Origin: Variovorax sp.
GTDB lineage: Bacteria; Pseudomonadota; Gammaproteobacteria; Burkholderiales; Burkholderiaceae_C
Length of the DNA stretch: 64,000 nt
Direction of reading: 5' to 3'
Assembly (NCBI GenBank): GCA_025352265.1
Contig: JANXTS010000041.1
Span: 22,821-86,820, forward strand
A program made the translations under genes and the position numbers. Under the pieces are notes generated by a model. The model was not told where the DNA came from. It saw only the letters and a program-made list of their open reading frames with translations, and did not search any database. Of the stretch, positions 53,069 to 62,583 are shown in pieces; the stretch's first letter is position 1, and each line of letters opens with the position of its first letter.

Positions 53069-55714
53069 CTACCGCATCGCGTGCCGGACCGCCCGCACGA
53101 TGCTGGCCGCATCGACCCCGAAGAAATCTCGCAGTGCGGCGCGCGTGTCGCTGCGCCCGAAGCCGTCGGTGCCGAGCGTGAGGTAGCGGCGGCCTTCGGG
53201 CAGGTAGGCACGAAGGCTCTCGGGTACGGCGCGAACGTAGTCGGTAGCGGCGACGATCGGACCGGCACCCTGACCGAGCTGCTGCGCGATGAAAGGCGTC
53301 GATACGGCATCGCCCCGCAACGCCGCCTGCTCGCACATGGCACCGTCACGCGCCAGCTCGCTCCAGCTCGTAACGCTAAGCACATCGACCGTCACGCCTT
53401 CGCTCGCCAGTAGCTGCGCAGCCTTGACGACTTCGGTGAGGATGGCGCCGGAGCCCAACAGCGTGACGTGTGCGGCTTCGGTGGTGCCCTTGGCTTCACC
53501 GTACCGCCCGAACCGATAGCAGCCGCGCAGCACGTCCGCATGCACTTCCGGCGGCAGGCTCGGCTGCGCGTAGTTCTCGTTCATCAAGGTGACGTAATAA
53601 AAAACGTCCTTCTGCTCGACCAGCATCTCTCGCATTCCGGCGTCGACGATGACCGCCATCTCGCCCGCGAAGGCAGGGTCGTAGGCCTTGCAGTTGGGAA
53701 TGGTCGCGGCGATCAAATGGCTGGTGCCGTCCTGGTGCTGCAGCCCTTCACCGCCGAGCGTGGTGCGGCCCGACGTAGCGCCCAGCAGGAAGCCGCGCGA
53801 GCGCTGGTCGGCGGCAGCCCAGATCTGGTCGCCCACGCGCTGGAAGCCGAACATCGAGTAGTAGATGTAGAACGGCAGCATCGCAAGGCCATGCACGCTG
53901 TAGCTTGTCGCTGCCGCAGTCCAGCTGGCGATGGCACCGGCCTCGCTGATGCCTTCTTCAAGGATCTGCCCGTCGGTGGCTTCGCGGTAGCTGAGGATGG
54001 TGTCGATATCTTCCGGCGCATAGCGCTGCCCAACGCTCGAATAGATGCCGACCTGCTTGAACAAGTTCGCCATGCCGAAGGTGCGCGCCTCGTCGGCCAC
54101 GATGGGCACCACGCGCGGGCCGAGCGCCTTGTCTTTCATCAACGCGCCGAGCATTCGCACGAAGGCCATCGTGGTGCTCATGTCCTTGCCGTCGGCTTCG
54201 AGCGCGAACTTCGCGTAGGCCTCGATGGCCGGCACGGGCACGATGTCGCAATCGGTTTCGCGGCGCGGCATCGACCCGCCGAGCGCTTCGCGGTGCGCCT
54301 TGAGGTACTTCATCTCGGCGCTGTCGTCGGCCGGCTTGTAGAACGACAGCGAGGTCGCCTGCTCGTCGGTGAGCGGCAGGTTGAAGCGGTTGCGAAAGCC
54401 GATGAGGTCGGCACTCTCGAACTTCTTGTGCGAGTGCGTGGTCATCTTGCCCTGGCCCGCACCCATGCCGTAGCCCTTCTTGGTGTGGGCCAGGATGACC
54501 GTGGGCTGGCCGACGTGCGCAGCGGCGGCGGCATAGGCAGCGTGGATCTTCACGAAGTCGTGGCCACCACGCTTCAGGCGATCGATCTGCTCGTCTGTCA
54601 TGCCTTGCGCCAGGCGCTGGAGCTCTTCGTTCTGGCCGAAGAAGGTGTCGCGGTTGAAGCGACCATCCTTGGCGGCGAAGGTTTGCATCTGGCCGTCGAC
54701 GGTGTTGGCGAAAGCGCGTGCCAAGGCGCCGGTGGTGTCACGTGCGAACAGGCCGTCCCAGTCGCTGCCCCAGATCAGCTTGACGACGTTCCAGCCGGCA
54801 CCGGCAAAGAGCTTTTCGAGCTCGTCGATGATGCGGCCGTTGCCACGCACCGGGCCATCGAGCCGCTGCAGGTTGCAGTTGACGACCCACACCAGGTTGT
54901 CGAGCTTTTCGCGTGCGGCCAGGGTCAATGCGCTCATGGACTCGGGCTCGTCCATCTCGCCGTCACCAAAGACACCCCAGACTTTTCTTGCGCCGCAGTC
55001 GAGCAGTTGGCGGTCGGTGAGGTAGCGCATGAAGCGCGCGTGGTAGATCGAACTGATCGGGCCGATGCCCATCGAGCCGGTCGGGAACTGCCAGAAGTCG
55101 GGCATCAGGTAGGGGTGCGGGTAACTGCTCAAGCCGCGGGCGCCTTTGCCTTTGGTGAAGGCGGGAGCGGTGAGTTCCTGGCGGTAGTGCGTGAGGTCGT
55201 CTTCACTGAGTCGACCCTCGAGAAATGCCCTTGCATAGACGCCCGGCGCGCTGTGCGGTTGGAAGAAGACCAGGTCGCCGCGATGGGCCTCATTCTTGGC
55301 GTGGAAGAAATGGTTGAAGCCCATTTCGAACAGGTCAGCCGCACTGGCGTAGCTGGCGATATGGCCGCCGAGTTCGCCGTACGTATGGTTAGCCCGAACC
55401 ACCATCGCCAGCGCGTTCCAGCGCATCAGCGAGGCCAGGCGTTCTTCCATCGCGAGGTCGCCGGGGAACGCCGGCTGGGCGTCGACTGCGATGGTGTTGA
55501 CGTACGGCGTGCACAGCTCGGGTTGCCAGCCGATGCGCTGGGTGCGGGCCTGCTCGGCGAGGGCATCGAGGATCTGCTTCGCGCGCTCCGTGCCGTTGGC
55601 CTGGACGAGGGCAGCGAAGGCGTCGCGCCACTCGGCGGTTTCTTGCGGGTCGGGGTCGAAGGCGTTGGGGGCACCGTCGAGGGCGAGCAGATGCGAGACA
55701 GAAAGGGCGTTCAT
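53069..55714 (-). CDS. mdeB: Homodimeric 2-oxoacid dehydrogenase E1 (AceE/MdeB type)
   Basis: 881 residues from the ATG at 55714. TPP-dependent E1 of the large homodimer type: [40 protein letters not shown], and the TPP motif [20 protein letters not shown] to [21 protein letters not shown]-terminal transketolase-like parts: [40 protein letters not shown]. No aceF or lpd lies next to it, but a divergent Lrp gene does, as for MdeB of Pseudomonas, which acts on 2-oxobutyrate from methionine breakdown. The name rests on this context; a second AceE is the alternative. TACAGT lies six bases before the ATG. Confidence 0.87.
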   Translation of the reverse strand: MNALSVSHLLALDGAPNAFDPDPQETAEWRDAFAALVQANGTERAKQILDALAEQARTQRIGWQPELCTPYVNTIAVDAQPAFPGDLAMEERLASLMRWNALAMVVRANHTYGELGGHIASYASAADLFEMGFNHFFHAKNEAHRGDLVFFQPHSAPGVYARAFLEGRLSEDDLTHYRQELTAPAFTKGKGARGLSSYPHPYLMPDFWQFPTGSMGIGPISSIYHARFMRYLTDRQLLDCGARKVWGVFGDGEMDEPESMSALTLAAREKLDNLVWVVNCNLQRLDGPVRGNGRIIDELEKLFAGAGWNVVKLIWGSDWDGLFARDTTGALARAFANTVDGQMQTFAAKDGRFNRDTFFGQNEELQRLAQGMTDEQIDRLKRGGHDFVKIHAAYAAAAAHVGQPTVILAHTKKGYGMGAGQGKMTTHSHKKFESADLIGFRNRFNLPLTDEQATSLSFYKPADDSAEMKYLKAHREALGGSMPRRETDCDIVPVPAIEAYAKFALEADGKDMSTTMAFVRMLGALMKDKALGPRVVPIVADEARTFGMANLFKQVGIYSSVGQRYAPEDIDTILSYREATDGQILEEGISEAGAIASWTAAATSYSVHGLAMLPFYIYYSMFGFQRVGDQIWAAADQRSRGFLLGATSGRTTLGGEGLQHQDGTSHLIAATIPNCKAYDPAFAGEMAVIVDAGMREMLVEQKDVFYYVTLMNENYAQPSLPPEVHADVLRGCYRFGRYGEAKGTTEAAHVTLLGSGAILTEVVKAAQLLASEGVTVDVLSVTSWSELARDGAMCEQAALRGDAVSTPFIAQQLGQGAGPIVAATDYVRAVPESLRAYLPEGRRYLTLGTDGFGRSDTRAALRDFFGVDAASIVRAVRHAMR

Positions 55715-55720
55715 CGCGAG

Positions 55721-55726
55721 ACTGTA
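55721..55726 (-). promoter_or_regulatory. Putative -10 element of the MdeB-like gene, six bases before ATG
   Basis: Reverse strand TACAGT, then CTCGCG, then ATG. Four of six matches to TATAAT, the weakest of the leaderless-type candidates, but at the same spacing. Confidence 0.3.
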
Positions 55727-55819
55727 GGGTTCGCAGCGCGAAATGTGTTGCCGTCCATTCCGACGTTTGCGTGTCGCACCCGCATAAACTGCCGCAACAA
55801 ATTTGAATGGCAGCATTTC

Positions 55820-56284
55820 ATGAAGCTCGACACCATCGATCTCCGCATCCTCGATGCGTTGCAGCAAGACGGCGCGCTGTCGAACGTCGAGTTGGCCCGC
55901 CGCGTGCACCTGTCGCCGTCGCCGTGCCTGGCTCGGGTGAAGGCGCTCGAAACTGGCGGTGTCATCGACCGCTACGTCGCCATTGCCAACGCGAAGGCGC
56001 TGGGCCTCGGGCTCAACGTCTTCATTTCCATCAGCTTGACGACGCAGAGCAAGGCCTCGCTGGCCGAGTTCGAGCAGCGCATCGCCGAGCATGACGAGGT
56101 AATGGAGTGCTACCTCATGACCGGGGACAGTGACTACCTGATTCGCGTCGCCCTGCCCGACATCGCGGCGCTGGAGAGGTTCATCCTCGAACAGCTGACG
56201 CCAATCGCCGGTATCGAAAAGATCCGGTCGAGCTTCGCGCTCAAGCAGGTGCGCTACAAGACGGCGCTGCCTTTGCCGCTGTGA
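55820..56284 (+). CDS. Lrp/AsnC family regulator, MdeR-like
   Basis: 154 residues. Winged helix [40 protein letters not shown], then the effector domain ([40 protein letters not shown]). Divergent from the MdeB-like E1 gene with 105 bases between the starts, which matches the mdeR-mdeB arrangement of pseudomonads, where the regulator responds to methionine. The very long frame running into it from 53468 is an antisense shadow of the E1 gene; homology starts at the ATG at 55820. Confidence 0.92.
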   Translation: MKLDTIDLRILDALQQDGALSNVELARRVHLSPSPCLARVKALETGGVIDRYVAIANAKALGLGLNVFISISLTTQSKASLAEFEQRIAEHDEVMECYLMTGDSDYLIRVALPDIAALERFILEQLTPIAGIEKIRSSFALKQVRYKTALPLPL

Positions 56285-56385
56285 TGCAACGAGCGCCCAC
56301 CGGGGCGCACGCATGAACCGGTTCGTGCCCGACGCCTGAATTCGCGGCTCGCGCGGTGCCATGAAACCGTCATATCGCGTGGCCA

Positions 56386-56403
56386 TGGTCAGGCTCCCGT
56401 CAG
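56386..56403 (+). promoter_or_regulatory. Weak Pho-box-like pair of half-sites before phoX
   Basis: TGGTCAG, four bases, CCGTCAG: two GTCA cores 11 bases apart, the spacing of PhoB half-sites (CTGTCAT). A third CCGTCAT lies 20 bases upstream. Matches are 4/7 and 5/7, so this is a suggestion only. Confidence 0.3.
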
Positions 56404-56428
56404 CCAATAACCAAATCACCAGCTCGCG

Positions 56429-58846
56429 ATGAACGATCAAAAATCACCCCCTCATTCGTACACCGATCCCGACGACTTCGACAACAACCCGAGCGCCAAC
56501 ACCGCGCTGGGTGACGTCATCGCCACGCGCATGCATCGGCGGCATCTGCTGCGCGGCGGCGTCGGCGCACTCGCTGCCGCAGCGCTCGGCCCGCTCGCAC
56601 TGAGTGCCTGCGGCGGTGGCGGCAGCAGCGGCGGCTTCCCGATCATTCCGCCCGCGCCCGCTCCCGCACCCGTGCCCGCACCGCCGCCCCCTGCACCGGC
56701 ACCCGCGCCAGCCGCTGGGCCAGCGCTGGGCTTCACCGCAGTAAGCAAGAGTCTGGCCGACAGCATCGTCGTGCCGCTCGGCTACACAGCCACCGTGATC
56801 TATGCCACCGGCGACTCGATCGACCCGGCCGTCAGCGACTACAAGAACGACGGCACCGACGACAACTTCGGCCGCCGCAGCGGCGACCAGCACGACGGCA
56901 TGCACTTCTTCGGCCTGACCGGCGACGGCAAGCCGACGCTGACCAACAGCGACCGCGGCCTGATGTGCATCAACCACGAAGCCATCAACGGCACGGTGGC
57001 CTTCATGCACCCGAACGGCCAGACCAATGCCGGCGCTGCTGCCGGTGCAAGACCCGAAGCAGAAGCCCTGAAAGAAGTCGAAGCGCACGGCGCGTCGGTG
57101 ATCGAACTGGCGCGCAGCGGCGGCAAGCTCGGCACCGTCAAGACGTCGGCCTTCAACCGCCGCATCACACCGCGCACGCCGATGAATTTCGGCGGACCGG
57201 CCAAAAGCTCGGCGTTGCTGAAGACGCTTTACTCGCCCGCCGGCACCGCCACGCGCGGGATGATCGGCAACTGCGCCAGCGGCTACACGCCGTGGGGCAC
57301 CTACCTCACCTGCGAAGAGAACTTCGCGGGCTTCTTCACGCGTGGCGCGACCGACGATGCAGCACGCTCGGCCAAAGAAAAGACAGCCTTTGCGCGCATC
57401 GGCCTGAAGCAGAACGTGACCGGCGGCCAGCGCTGGTCGACCGTGGTGCCCGCCGTGACCACACCCGTCAACACCGAGTACCAGCGCTGGGACGCAAGTC
57501 TGACCGGCGCATCGACCGACGGCACCGACGACTTCCGCAACACGCACAACACCTTTGGATGGGTCGTCGAAATCGATCCGTACGATCTGTCGTCGACACC
57601 CGTCAAGCACACCGGTCTCGGCCGCTTCGCGCACGAAGGTGCATGGCCGAGCAACCCGGTCGTCGGCAAGCCGCTGGCCTTCTACATGGGCGATGACTCG
57701 CGCAGCGAGTACGTCTACAAGTACGTGTCGAAGGCCAACTGGATCGCGGGCGATGCGAACCCGAGCGATCGCCTCGCGACCGGCGCCAAGTACCTGGACG
57801 ACGGCACGCTCTACGCAGCCAAGTTCAACGCCGACGGCAGCGGCACCTGGCTCAAGCTCGACCTGACCAACGCGGCGATTTCGGGCAACACGGTCTACGC
57901 TTTTGCCGACCTGGCGGACGTGCTGGTCAACGCTCGTCTCGCTGCCGATGCGGCCGGTGCCACCAAGTGCGATCGCCCCGAATGGACGGCAGTGAATCCG
58001 CTCAACGGCGAGATCTACATCACCATGACGGAGAACCCGGACCGCGGCAACGTCGGTTCCACCAGCAGCAACAACGTGCCCAACCCCGATGTGGATCCGG
58101 CCTTTCCGCGCTACTGGCTCGACAACAAGGCCATCACCACGCAAAACGCTGCGGTGCAGGCCAACAAGGGCGACGTCAACGGCCAGGTCATGCGCATTCG
58201 CGAGACCGGCAACGACGCATCGGCCACCACTTTCAACTGGGACAACTACCTGTTCGGCAGCCAGGCCAAGGCCGATGCCGGGCTGGACGATGTCAACTAC
58301 CAGAAGAACGTGAACCTGTCGGGCCTCTCCGACTTCAACGATCTCTCTAAGCCCGATGGCTGCTGGTTCTCCCGTGCCAGCGGCATCCTGTGGATCGAGA
58401 CCGACGACAACGCCTACTACGACGTCACCAACTGCATGCTGCTGGCGGCCATTCCGGGTAGCTACGGCGACGGCGGAAAGATCGACGTGGTGAACCAGGC
58501 CAACGGCAAGCCGGGAACCGCCGGTACCGCACCGGTGACCGTCACGACCTATGCCGGCAAGAAGATGACCGACACGATCTTCAAACGCTTCTTGACGGCG
58601 CCAAAGGGATCGGAAGTGACCGGCCTCGCAGAGTCGCCAGACGGCAAGGCGCTGTTCATCAACATCCAGCATCCGGGCGAGAACACGGCCGCCGCGAACA
58701 TCGGTGACCCGACCAAGTTCGAGAGCCATTGGCCAGGCACCGGCGCCGGCATCGCGCTGCCTTATGGTCCCGGCGGTGCCGTGGCGCGACCGCGTTTGGC
58801 GACGGTGATGATCACGAAGAACGACGGCGGGATCATCGGGTTGTAG
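56429..58846 (+). CDS. phoX: PhoX family secreted phosphatase (DUF839)
   Basis: 805 residues. A twin-arginine-like signal (MHRRHLLRGGVGALAAAALG) ends in LSACGGGGSSGG, followed by a proline-alanine linker. The PhoX propeller is seen in DQHDGMHFFGLTGDGKPTLT, GLMCINHEAINGTVAF, CASGYTPWGTYLTCEENFAG, MGDDSRSEYVYKYVSKANW, and FDGCWF-type DGCWFSRASGILWIETDDNA near the end. PhoX enzymes release phosphate from esters using calcium and iron. Length fits the long subgroup. Monocistronic, probably phosphate-regulated. Its stop codon is followed within a few bases by a haemagglutinin gene fragment on the other strand. Confidence 0.93.
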   Translation: MNDQKSPPHSYTDPDDFDNNPSANTALGDVIATRMHRRHLLRGGVGALAAAALGPLALSACGGGGSSGGFPIIPPAPAPAPVPAPPPPAPAPAPAAGPALGFTAVSKSLADSIVVPLGYTATVIYATGDSIDPAVSDYKNDGTDDNFGRRSGDQHDGMHFFGLTGDGKPTLTNSDRGLMCINHEAINGTVAFMHPNGQTNAGAAAGARPEAEALKEVEAHGASVIELARSGGKLGTVKTSAFNRRITPRTPMNFGGPAKSSALLKTLYSPAGTATRGMIGNCASGYTPWGTYLTCEENFAGFFTRGATDDAARSAKEKTAFARIGLKQNVTGGQRWSTVVPAVTTPVNTEYQRWDASLTGASTDGTDDFRNTHNTFGWVVEIDPYDLSSTPVKHTGLGRFAHEGAWPSNPVVGKPLAFYMGDDSRSEYVYKYVSKANWIAGDANPSDRLATGAKYLDDGTLYAAKFNADGSGTWLKLDLTNAAISGNTVYAFADLADVLVNARLAADAAGATKCDRPEWTAVNPLNGEIYITMTENPDRGNVGSTSSNNVPNPDVDPAFPRYWLDNKAITTQNAAVQANKGDVNGQVMRIRETGNDASATTFNWDNYLFGSQAKADAGLDDVNYQKNVNLSGLSDFNDLSKPDGCWFSRASGILWIETDDNAYYDVTNCMLLAAIPGSYGDGGKIDVVNQANGKPGTAGTAPVTVTTYAGKKMTDTIFKRFLTAPKGSEVTGLAESPDGKALFINIQHPGENTAAANIGDPTKFESHWPGTGAGIALPYGPGGAVARPRLATVMITKNDGGIIGL

Positions 58847-58849
58847 ACG

Positions 58850-59197
58850 TTGAGGTTGCCGCCGACGTCTCCCTTGCCGCGCGATTGGCTGGCCCCGATG
58901 CCGATGGTGAAGCCGTGCTGTGCGCCCACGCTGTAGCTGGCGCCCAGGGTCTGCTTGCTGCCGCTCGAACTGCGGGTCTGGGTGGTGGTGTTCTGTGCGG
59001 CTTGCAGGGTGACGGCGTTGTCGATCTCAAGGGTGACGTTGCTGGCATTGATCGTGACACCGATGGCGGTGAGGTTGCTGTCGGCACGGCCACCGGTGGC
59101 CGTGATCTTCACGTTGCCGGCTGCCCAAAGGGTCGAGCCGACCGCCGCACAGGCGCTCTTGGTGCCAGCGGCGTTAGCTGTGGCGTTTGTGGCTCGT
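58850..59197 (-). pseudogene. Filamentous haemagglutinin/CdiA-type gene, internal 3' fragment
   Basis: The reverse strand encodes AAVGSTLWAAGNVKITATGG, RADSNLTAIGVTINASNVTL, LQAAQNTTTQTRSSSGSKQT and HGFTIGIGASQSRGKGD, typical haemagglutinin repeat sequence (AAQNT-x-x and the GxGASxSxGKG tail). There is no start codon of its own, no signal, and homology stops at the phoX end on one side and at a repeat on the other. A second piece of a similar gene lies at 63545-63789 in the same orientation, upstream in gene order. Confidence 0.8.
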
Positions 59198-59224
59198 GCG
59201 ATGTAAGACCGCTTCGGGCCCGAA
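59198..59224 (-). repeat. GGGCC-nGAA repeat, left inverted copy at the haemagglutinin junction
   Basis: Read inward from the left, this 27-base stretch matches the reverse complement of 63518-63544 at 21 positions. Its core GACCGCTTCGGGCC is part of a perfect 16-base palindrome (GCTTCGGGCCCGAAGC, 59211-59226). It marks the inner edge of the left haemagglutinin fragment. Confidence 0.6.
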
Positions 59225-59345
59225 GCAGACGGTCACCCGAATGTTCCGTCCACCTTCAGTTTGACCTCTTCGACGGCGTCGAGCTAACCCGCCCTGTTTT
59301 TCCAACCTACGAGCCCTCCGCCATCGGCGTATCCAGCATGCTTGC

Positions 59346-59671
59346 CTAGTTGCTGCGACGGATCACAGCCCACTGGTAGTAGCCCTGGAAGGTGGCCACA
59401 GTGCGGTGCCCCATCATGTCCATGGCCTCGCCGATGGGCATGTCGCGCAGGCCCGCCTCGGTCACAAAGCCGACCGCAGCGAGTGCGCCGAGAACCGGCC
59501 CTCCAAGCCTGCCGCGGCGCAACGCGCCTTCACGATGAACCGCATGCCCTCGGCGTCCAGCGGTGCGCCCGTGCGGTCACCTACCAGCACCCGCCAAAAG
59601 ATCGGACCGGTGGTGATCTTCGCCGCGCGCAGGGCGGCGATCCAGGTGCGCATCGCCGTAAGCGTCCGGTC
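59346..59671 (-). pseudogene. Tyrosine recombinase (integrase) C-terminal fragment, frameshifted
   Basis: One reverse frame reads RTLTAMRTWIAALRAAKITT, GPIFWRVLVGDRTGAPLDAE and GRFSAHSLRS, then stops. A shift near 59476 restores GFVTEAGLRDMPIGEAMDMM, GHRTVATFQGYYQ and a stop at 59346. H-x-L-R, G-H-R-T and the Y nucleophile region of the catalytic core are recognisable, so this is the end of a phage- or integron-type integrase. The N-terminus is missing. Inactive as it stands. Confidence 0.8.
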
Positions 59672-59886
59672 TATGCCGCATTGATCTGAGAAGGTAAGCA
59701 GGGCACGCTTGCGTCCACCAAGTTGAGTGACTGGACGCAGCCATGAACAACATACCCGAGAGAGTCGGACAGAAAACTCCCCGTCGAGCTGCAACCGAGC
59801 GCCCTGCGTGTGCGCAGCGATGGCAAGCGCATTTATGCGGAGTGGGGGGCGACACCGATCAACCCCCGGAGCAAGGACGCGCGTAT

Positions 59887-60439
59887 TTAGCAAGCAAGCT
59901 GGAATGCGGCGACGTCGTAGGAGAGGCCTTAGGGTCGGACGTTCGAGATGCAACTGCGCTTGGCGTCGTGCCGGCCGCGCTTTGGCGCTTTGGCGAATGG
60001 GTGAGATAGATGCTCAGGCTATCCGGAGAACTCAAACCAGGTCGCTCGCCGATGAGCATGACCGACAGAGCAGCGCCGAAAACCTCGCCAGCCTCGTCGG
60101 CAAAGGCGACGCGGGCTTGCGATGCGATGACTACCGGTGCGAATCGTGTGTCGGGTGGCAGGTGCTTTCACAAGGCAGCGAGCAGCGGGGCGGCGTGTCG
60201 CTCGATAGCCACGGGAGGACAGGCCGTCGCCGATGACGATGCACACCTCGGTGCGATGGGCCTCCGCGATTTGTGCGGCTTTGGCGCGTAGCTTGGCCGC
60301 GTCTTCGGCATCGAGCTGACGGCTCAGGTCGGGACGTCGCTGGTACTCGGTGCGCTTGATCGCGCGACTGCTCACGCGCCATCGCGCGGGCCCGGCCGAA
60401 GCGCAAGGTTTCGTTGGTCGGCATGCCGGAACCGGCACG
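59887..60439 (-). pseudogene. eutC: Ethanolamine ammonia-lyase small subunit (eutC), decayed
   Basis: The reverse strand carries EutC blocks in order but in different frames: RAGSGMPTNETLRF, then KRTEYQRRPDLSRQLD and EVCIVIGDGLSS, then VAIERHAAPLLAAL with a stop, then [40 protein letters not shown], and finally SCISNVRP, a stop, [12 protein letters not shown]. At least three frameshifts and two stops. The N-terminal 50 or so residues are lost and no eutB is next to it. EutC would have made the B12-dependent lyase with EutB. Confidence 0.85.
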
Positions 60440-60508
60440 GCATTCACTTTCTAACGAAAGCGATCGAGCGAGCACCAGACGCTCGGACGGGTAACAGCGC
60501 CAACAGGT

Positions 60509-61411
60509 TCAAACGTTTGCGTAAGCCGCCATGCCTTCGACCAGCGCGTCGAAGGTAACGCGGCAGCGTGGGCTGCCACGCAAGTCTTCATGCATCGTCA
60601 CCCAGGTCTCGAGCGGCAGCGAGAACAGCTTTGGCATCACGCGAACCAAAGCGGGATCTCGCTTGGCCAGCGGCACCTGGCACATACCGATGCCTGCACC
60701 AGCGCGAATCAGCGCCAGCTGGGCAAGGTTGCTGTCGCTTCGCAAAGAAAATTGGTCACGTCGCAATCCCTTGAGCGACTTCTCGGCCTGACGCAAATAG
60801 GCCGTCATCTGGTCGTAGCCGATGGAGGAATGACCGTGCAGCTGACCGACGTTGCGAGGGGTACCGTGGCGGTCGAGATAGTCGCGTCGGGCATGCAGAC
60901 CGAGCTCGATCCGCCCGATGCGCCGCGCTACCAACTGCTCTTGTTTAGGCGCCGCCATCCGCACAGCGATGTCGGCCTCGCGCAGCAACAGGTCCTGCAC
61001 TCGATCTGTGAGCACCAGTTCGATCTTCAGGTCGGGATGTGATTCGCGCAGCCGGGCCAGCACCGCCGGCAGCACCTCGACCCCCACCACGTCGCTGCAG
61101 CTGACCCGCACGATCCCTTTGATGGCGACTCCGTCTCCGCCCTGACTCCCGGCCGCACGCTCGAGCGCCGCTGCCGTGCTTTCCATCGCCTGCGCATGGC
61201 CGCGCAACGAAGTAGCCGTCTCGGTCGGCAGGAGGCCTGCCTGCGACCGGGTGAACAGCACCACGCGGAGCGCCTTCTCCAGCGCCGCAATGTGACGTCC
61301 GACGGTGGGCTGCGTGATGCCGAGCGCGCGCGCCGCGCCCGACAACGACCCCTCGGTCAACACCGCCAGAAACGAGCGATACAGCTCCCAGCCAATAGTC
61401 GTTGCAGTCAT
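60509..61411 (-). CDS. LysR family transcriptional regulator
   Basis: 300 residues. N-terminal HTH: LYRSFLAVLTEGSLSGAARA, LGITQPTVGRHIAALEKALR. The effector domain begins near 95 (GIVRVSCSDVVGVEVLPAVL) and contains IRAGAGIGMCQVPLAKRDPA. Intact and normal length, unlike its decayed neighbours. Divergent from an NAD-binding protein gene with 104 bases between, and the start codon lies inside a palindrome (61409-61424). The likely job is control of that neighbour and itself. Confidence 0.92.
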   Translation of the reverse strand: MTATTIGWELYRSFLAVLTEGSLSGAARALGITQPTVGRHIAALEKALRVVLFTRSQAGLLPTETATSLRGHAQAMESTAAALERAAGSQGGDGVAIKGIVRVSCSDVVGVEVLPAVLARLRESHPDLKIELVLTDRVQDLLLREADIAVRMAAPKQEQLVARRIGRIELGLHARRDYLDRHGTPRNVGQLHGHSSIGYDQMTAYLRQAEKSLKGLRRDQFSLRSDSNLAQLALIRAGAGIGMCQVPLAKRDPALVRVMPKLFSLPLETWVTMHEDLRGSPRCRVTFDALVEGMAAYANV

Positions 61412-61424
61412 ACGTAAATGTATG
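61409..61424. promoter_or_regulatory. Palindrome over the LysR start codon
   Basis: CATAC, six bases, GTATG: perfect five-base arms. The left arm contains the lysR start ATG on the reverse strand. It contains a T-N11-A pattern and could be an autoregulatory site. Confidence 0.45.
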
Positions 61425-61515
61425 GGCGCTGGGCGATGTTGGCTAATTCCATTTGTACCGGTCTCCGCTCAGACTTGGCTCATCGACGAACAATCGTTGA
61501 AACAAGGAGCACGAA

Positions 61516-62562
61516 ATGGGCAATGACGGCAACGACAGCAACGACAGCAACAACGGCATGACGGTTCTGGTTCTGGGGGCGACGGGCGGCATCGGGGGCG
61601 AGGTAGCCCGGCAGCTTCGAGACGCAGGATGGAGAGTTCGCGCGCTGACGCGTGGGACCGCTGGCGCCACACCTCGCGATGAGGGTCTGACATGGCTGAA
61701 CGGCGATGCCATGAGCCGTGAGGACGTGATGCGGTGCGCCGAGGGTTGCAAAGTCATCGTGCACGCGGTCAACCCACCCGGCTACCGCAACTGGGAGACG
61801 CTCGTTCTGCCGATGCTCGACAACACGATTGCCGCCGCCGCGACGCACGGCGCCACCATCGTTCTGCCAGGAACCGTCTACAACTTCGGGCCGGACGCAT
61901 TTCCGCTCCTCGACGAAGACTCTCCACAGCATCCGGTGACGCGCAAGGGCATGATCCGCGTCGAGTTGGAGCGGCGCCTGGAGGCGGTGAGCCGACAGGG
62001 TGTCCGCTCCATCATCGTGCGCGCCGGTGATTTTTTTGGACCCAAGCCCGGCAACAGCTGGTTTGCTCAAGGCTTGCTGAAGTCCGGTCAGCCGGTTGCC
62101 TCGATCTCCAACCCTGCCGAAGCGGGCGTTGGTCACCAGTGGGCGTACCTGCCGGATGTAGCGCGGACCATGGTTGAACTGTTGGCCCACCGCAAGGCAC
62201 TGGGCGCCTTTGAGCGCTTCCACATGGCGGGACACTGGGACGCCACCGGATTGCAGATGGCACAGGCGATTCAGCGCGTTGTCGCACGCCGCACCGCAAA
62301 GACTCCGCCCATCAAAGGAACGCCATGGTGGCTGATGCGGGTGGCCGCCCCGTTTGTGCCGACGCTGCGCGAACTTCTGGAGATGCGGTACTTGTGGAAA
62401 GAGCCGGTACAAATGGTCAACAGCCGGCTGGTCCAAGTACTGGGACGCGAGCCGCACACGCCTCTGGATCAGGCGGTCGAAGCTTCGCTGATCGGCATGG
62501 GTTGCGTGCACGTCTCGTCATCACCAGACATGCAGCCCGTCAGTTATCCAGATGCTGTGTGA
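61516..62562 (+). CDS. NAD(P)-binding epimerase/dehydratase-like protein
   Basis: 348 residues. Atypical SDR with Rossmann motif TVLVLGATGGIGGEVARQLR, then GDAMSREDVMRCAEGCKVIVHAVN and VLPGTVYNFGPDAFPLLDED (Y in GTVYNFG), VRAGDFFGPKPGNSWFAQGL. The protein starts with a low-complexity tag GNDGNDSNDSNNG before the core; AAGGAG six bases before the ATG at 61516 supports this start over an internal Met at 61558. The substrate is unknown. It is the probable target of the divergent LysR regulator. Confidence 0.85.
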   Translation: MGNDGNDSNDSNNGMTVLVLGATGGIGGEVARQLRDAGWRVRALTRGTAGATPRDEGLTWLNGDAMSREDVMRCAEGCKVIVHAVNPPGYRNWETLVLPMLDNTIAAAATHGATIVLPGTVYNFGPDAFPLLDEDSPQHPVTRKGMIRVELERRLEAVSRQGVRSIIVRAGDFFGPKPGNSWFAQGLLKSGQPVASISNPAEAGVGHQWAYLPDVARTMVELLAHRKALGAFERFHMAGHWDATGLQMAQAIQRVVARRTAKTPPIKGTPWWLMRVAAPFVPTLRELLEMRYLWKEPVQMVNSRLVQVLGREPHTPLDQAVEASLIGMGCVHVSSSPDMQPVSYPDAV

Positions 62563-62563
62563 G

Positions 62564-62578
62564 GGGGATACAGTCCCC
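62564..62578 (+). terminator. Small hairpin after the epimerase-like gene
   Basis: GGGGA, five bases, TCCCC, starting one base after the stop codon. Short, and no T tract follows. Confidence 0.25.
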
Positions 62579-62583
62579 AAATA

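Noticed and set aside
53468..55819. Very long open frame upstream of the second Lrp gene
   Set aside because: It is antisense to the E1 gene, whose motifs are clear. The Lrp protein starts at 55820.
56444..58729. Long reverse-strand frame opposite phoX
   Set aside because: Repetitive valine, arginine and glycine composition typical of an antisense shadow in GC-rich DNA. phoX has clear family motifs.
59727..60291. Forward open frames in the eutC region
   Set aside because: The reverse strand carries recognisable EutC blocks throughout, so these forward frames are by-products.
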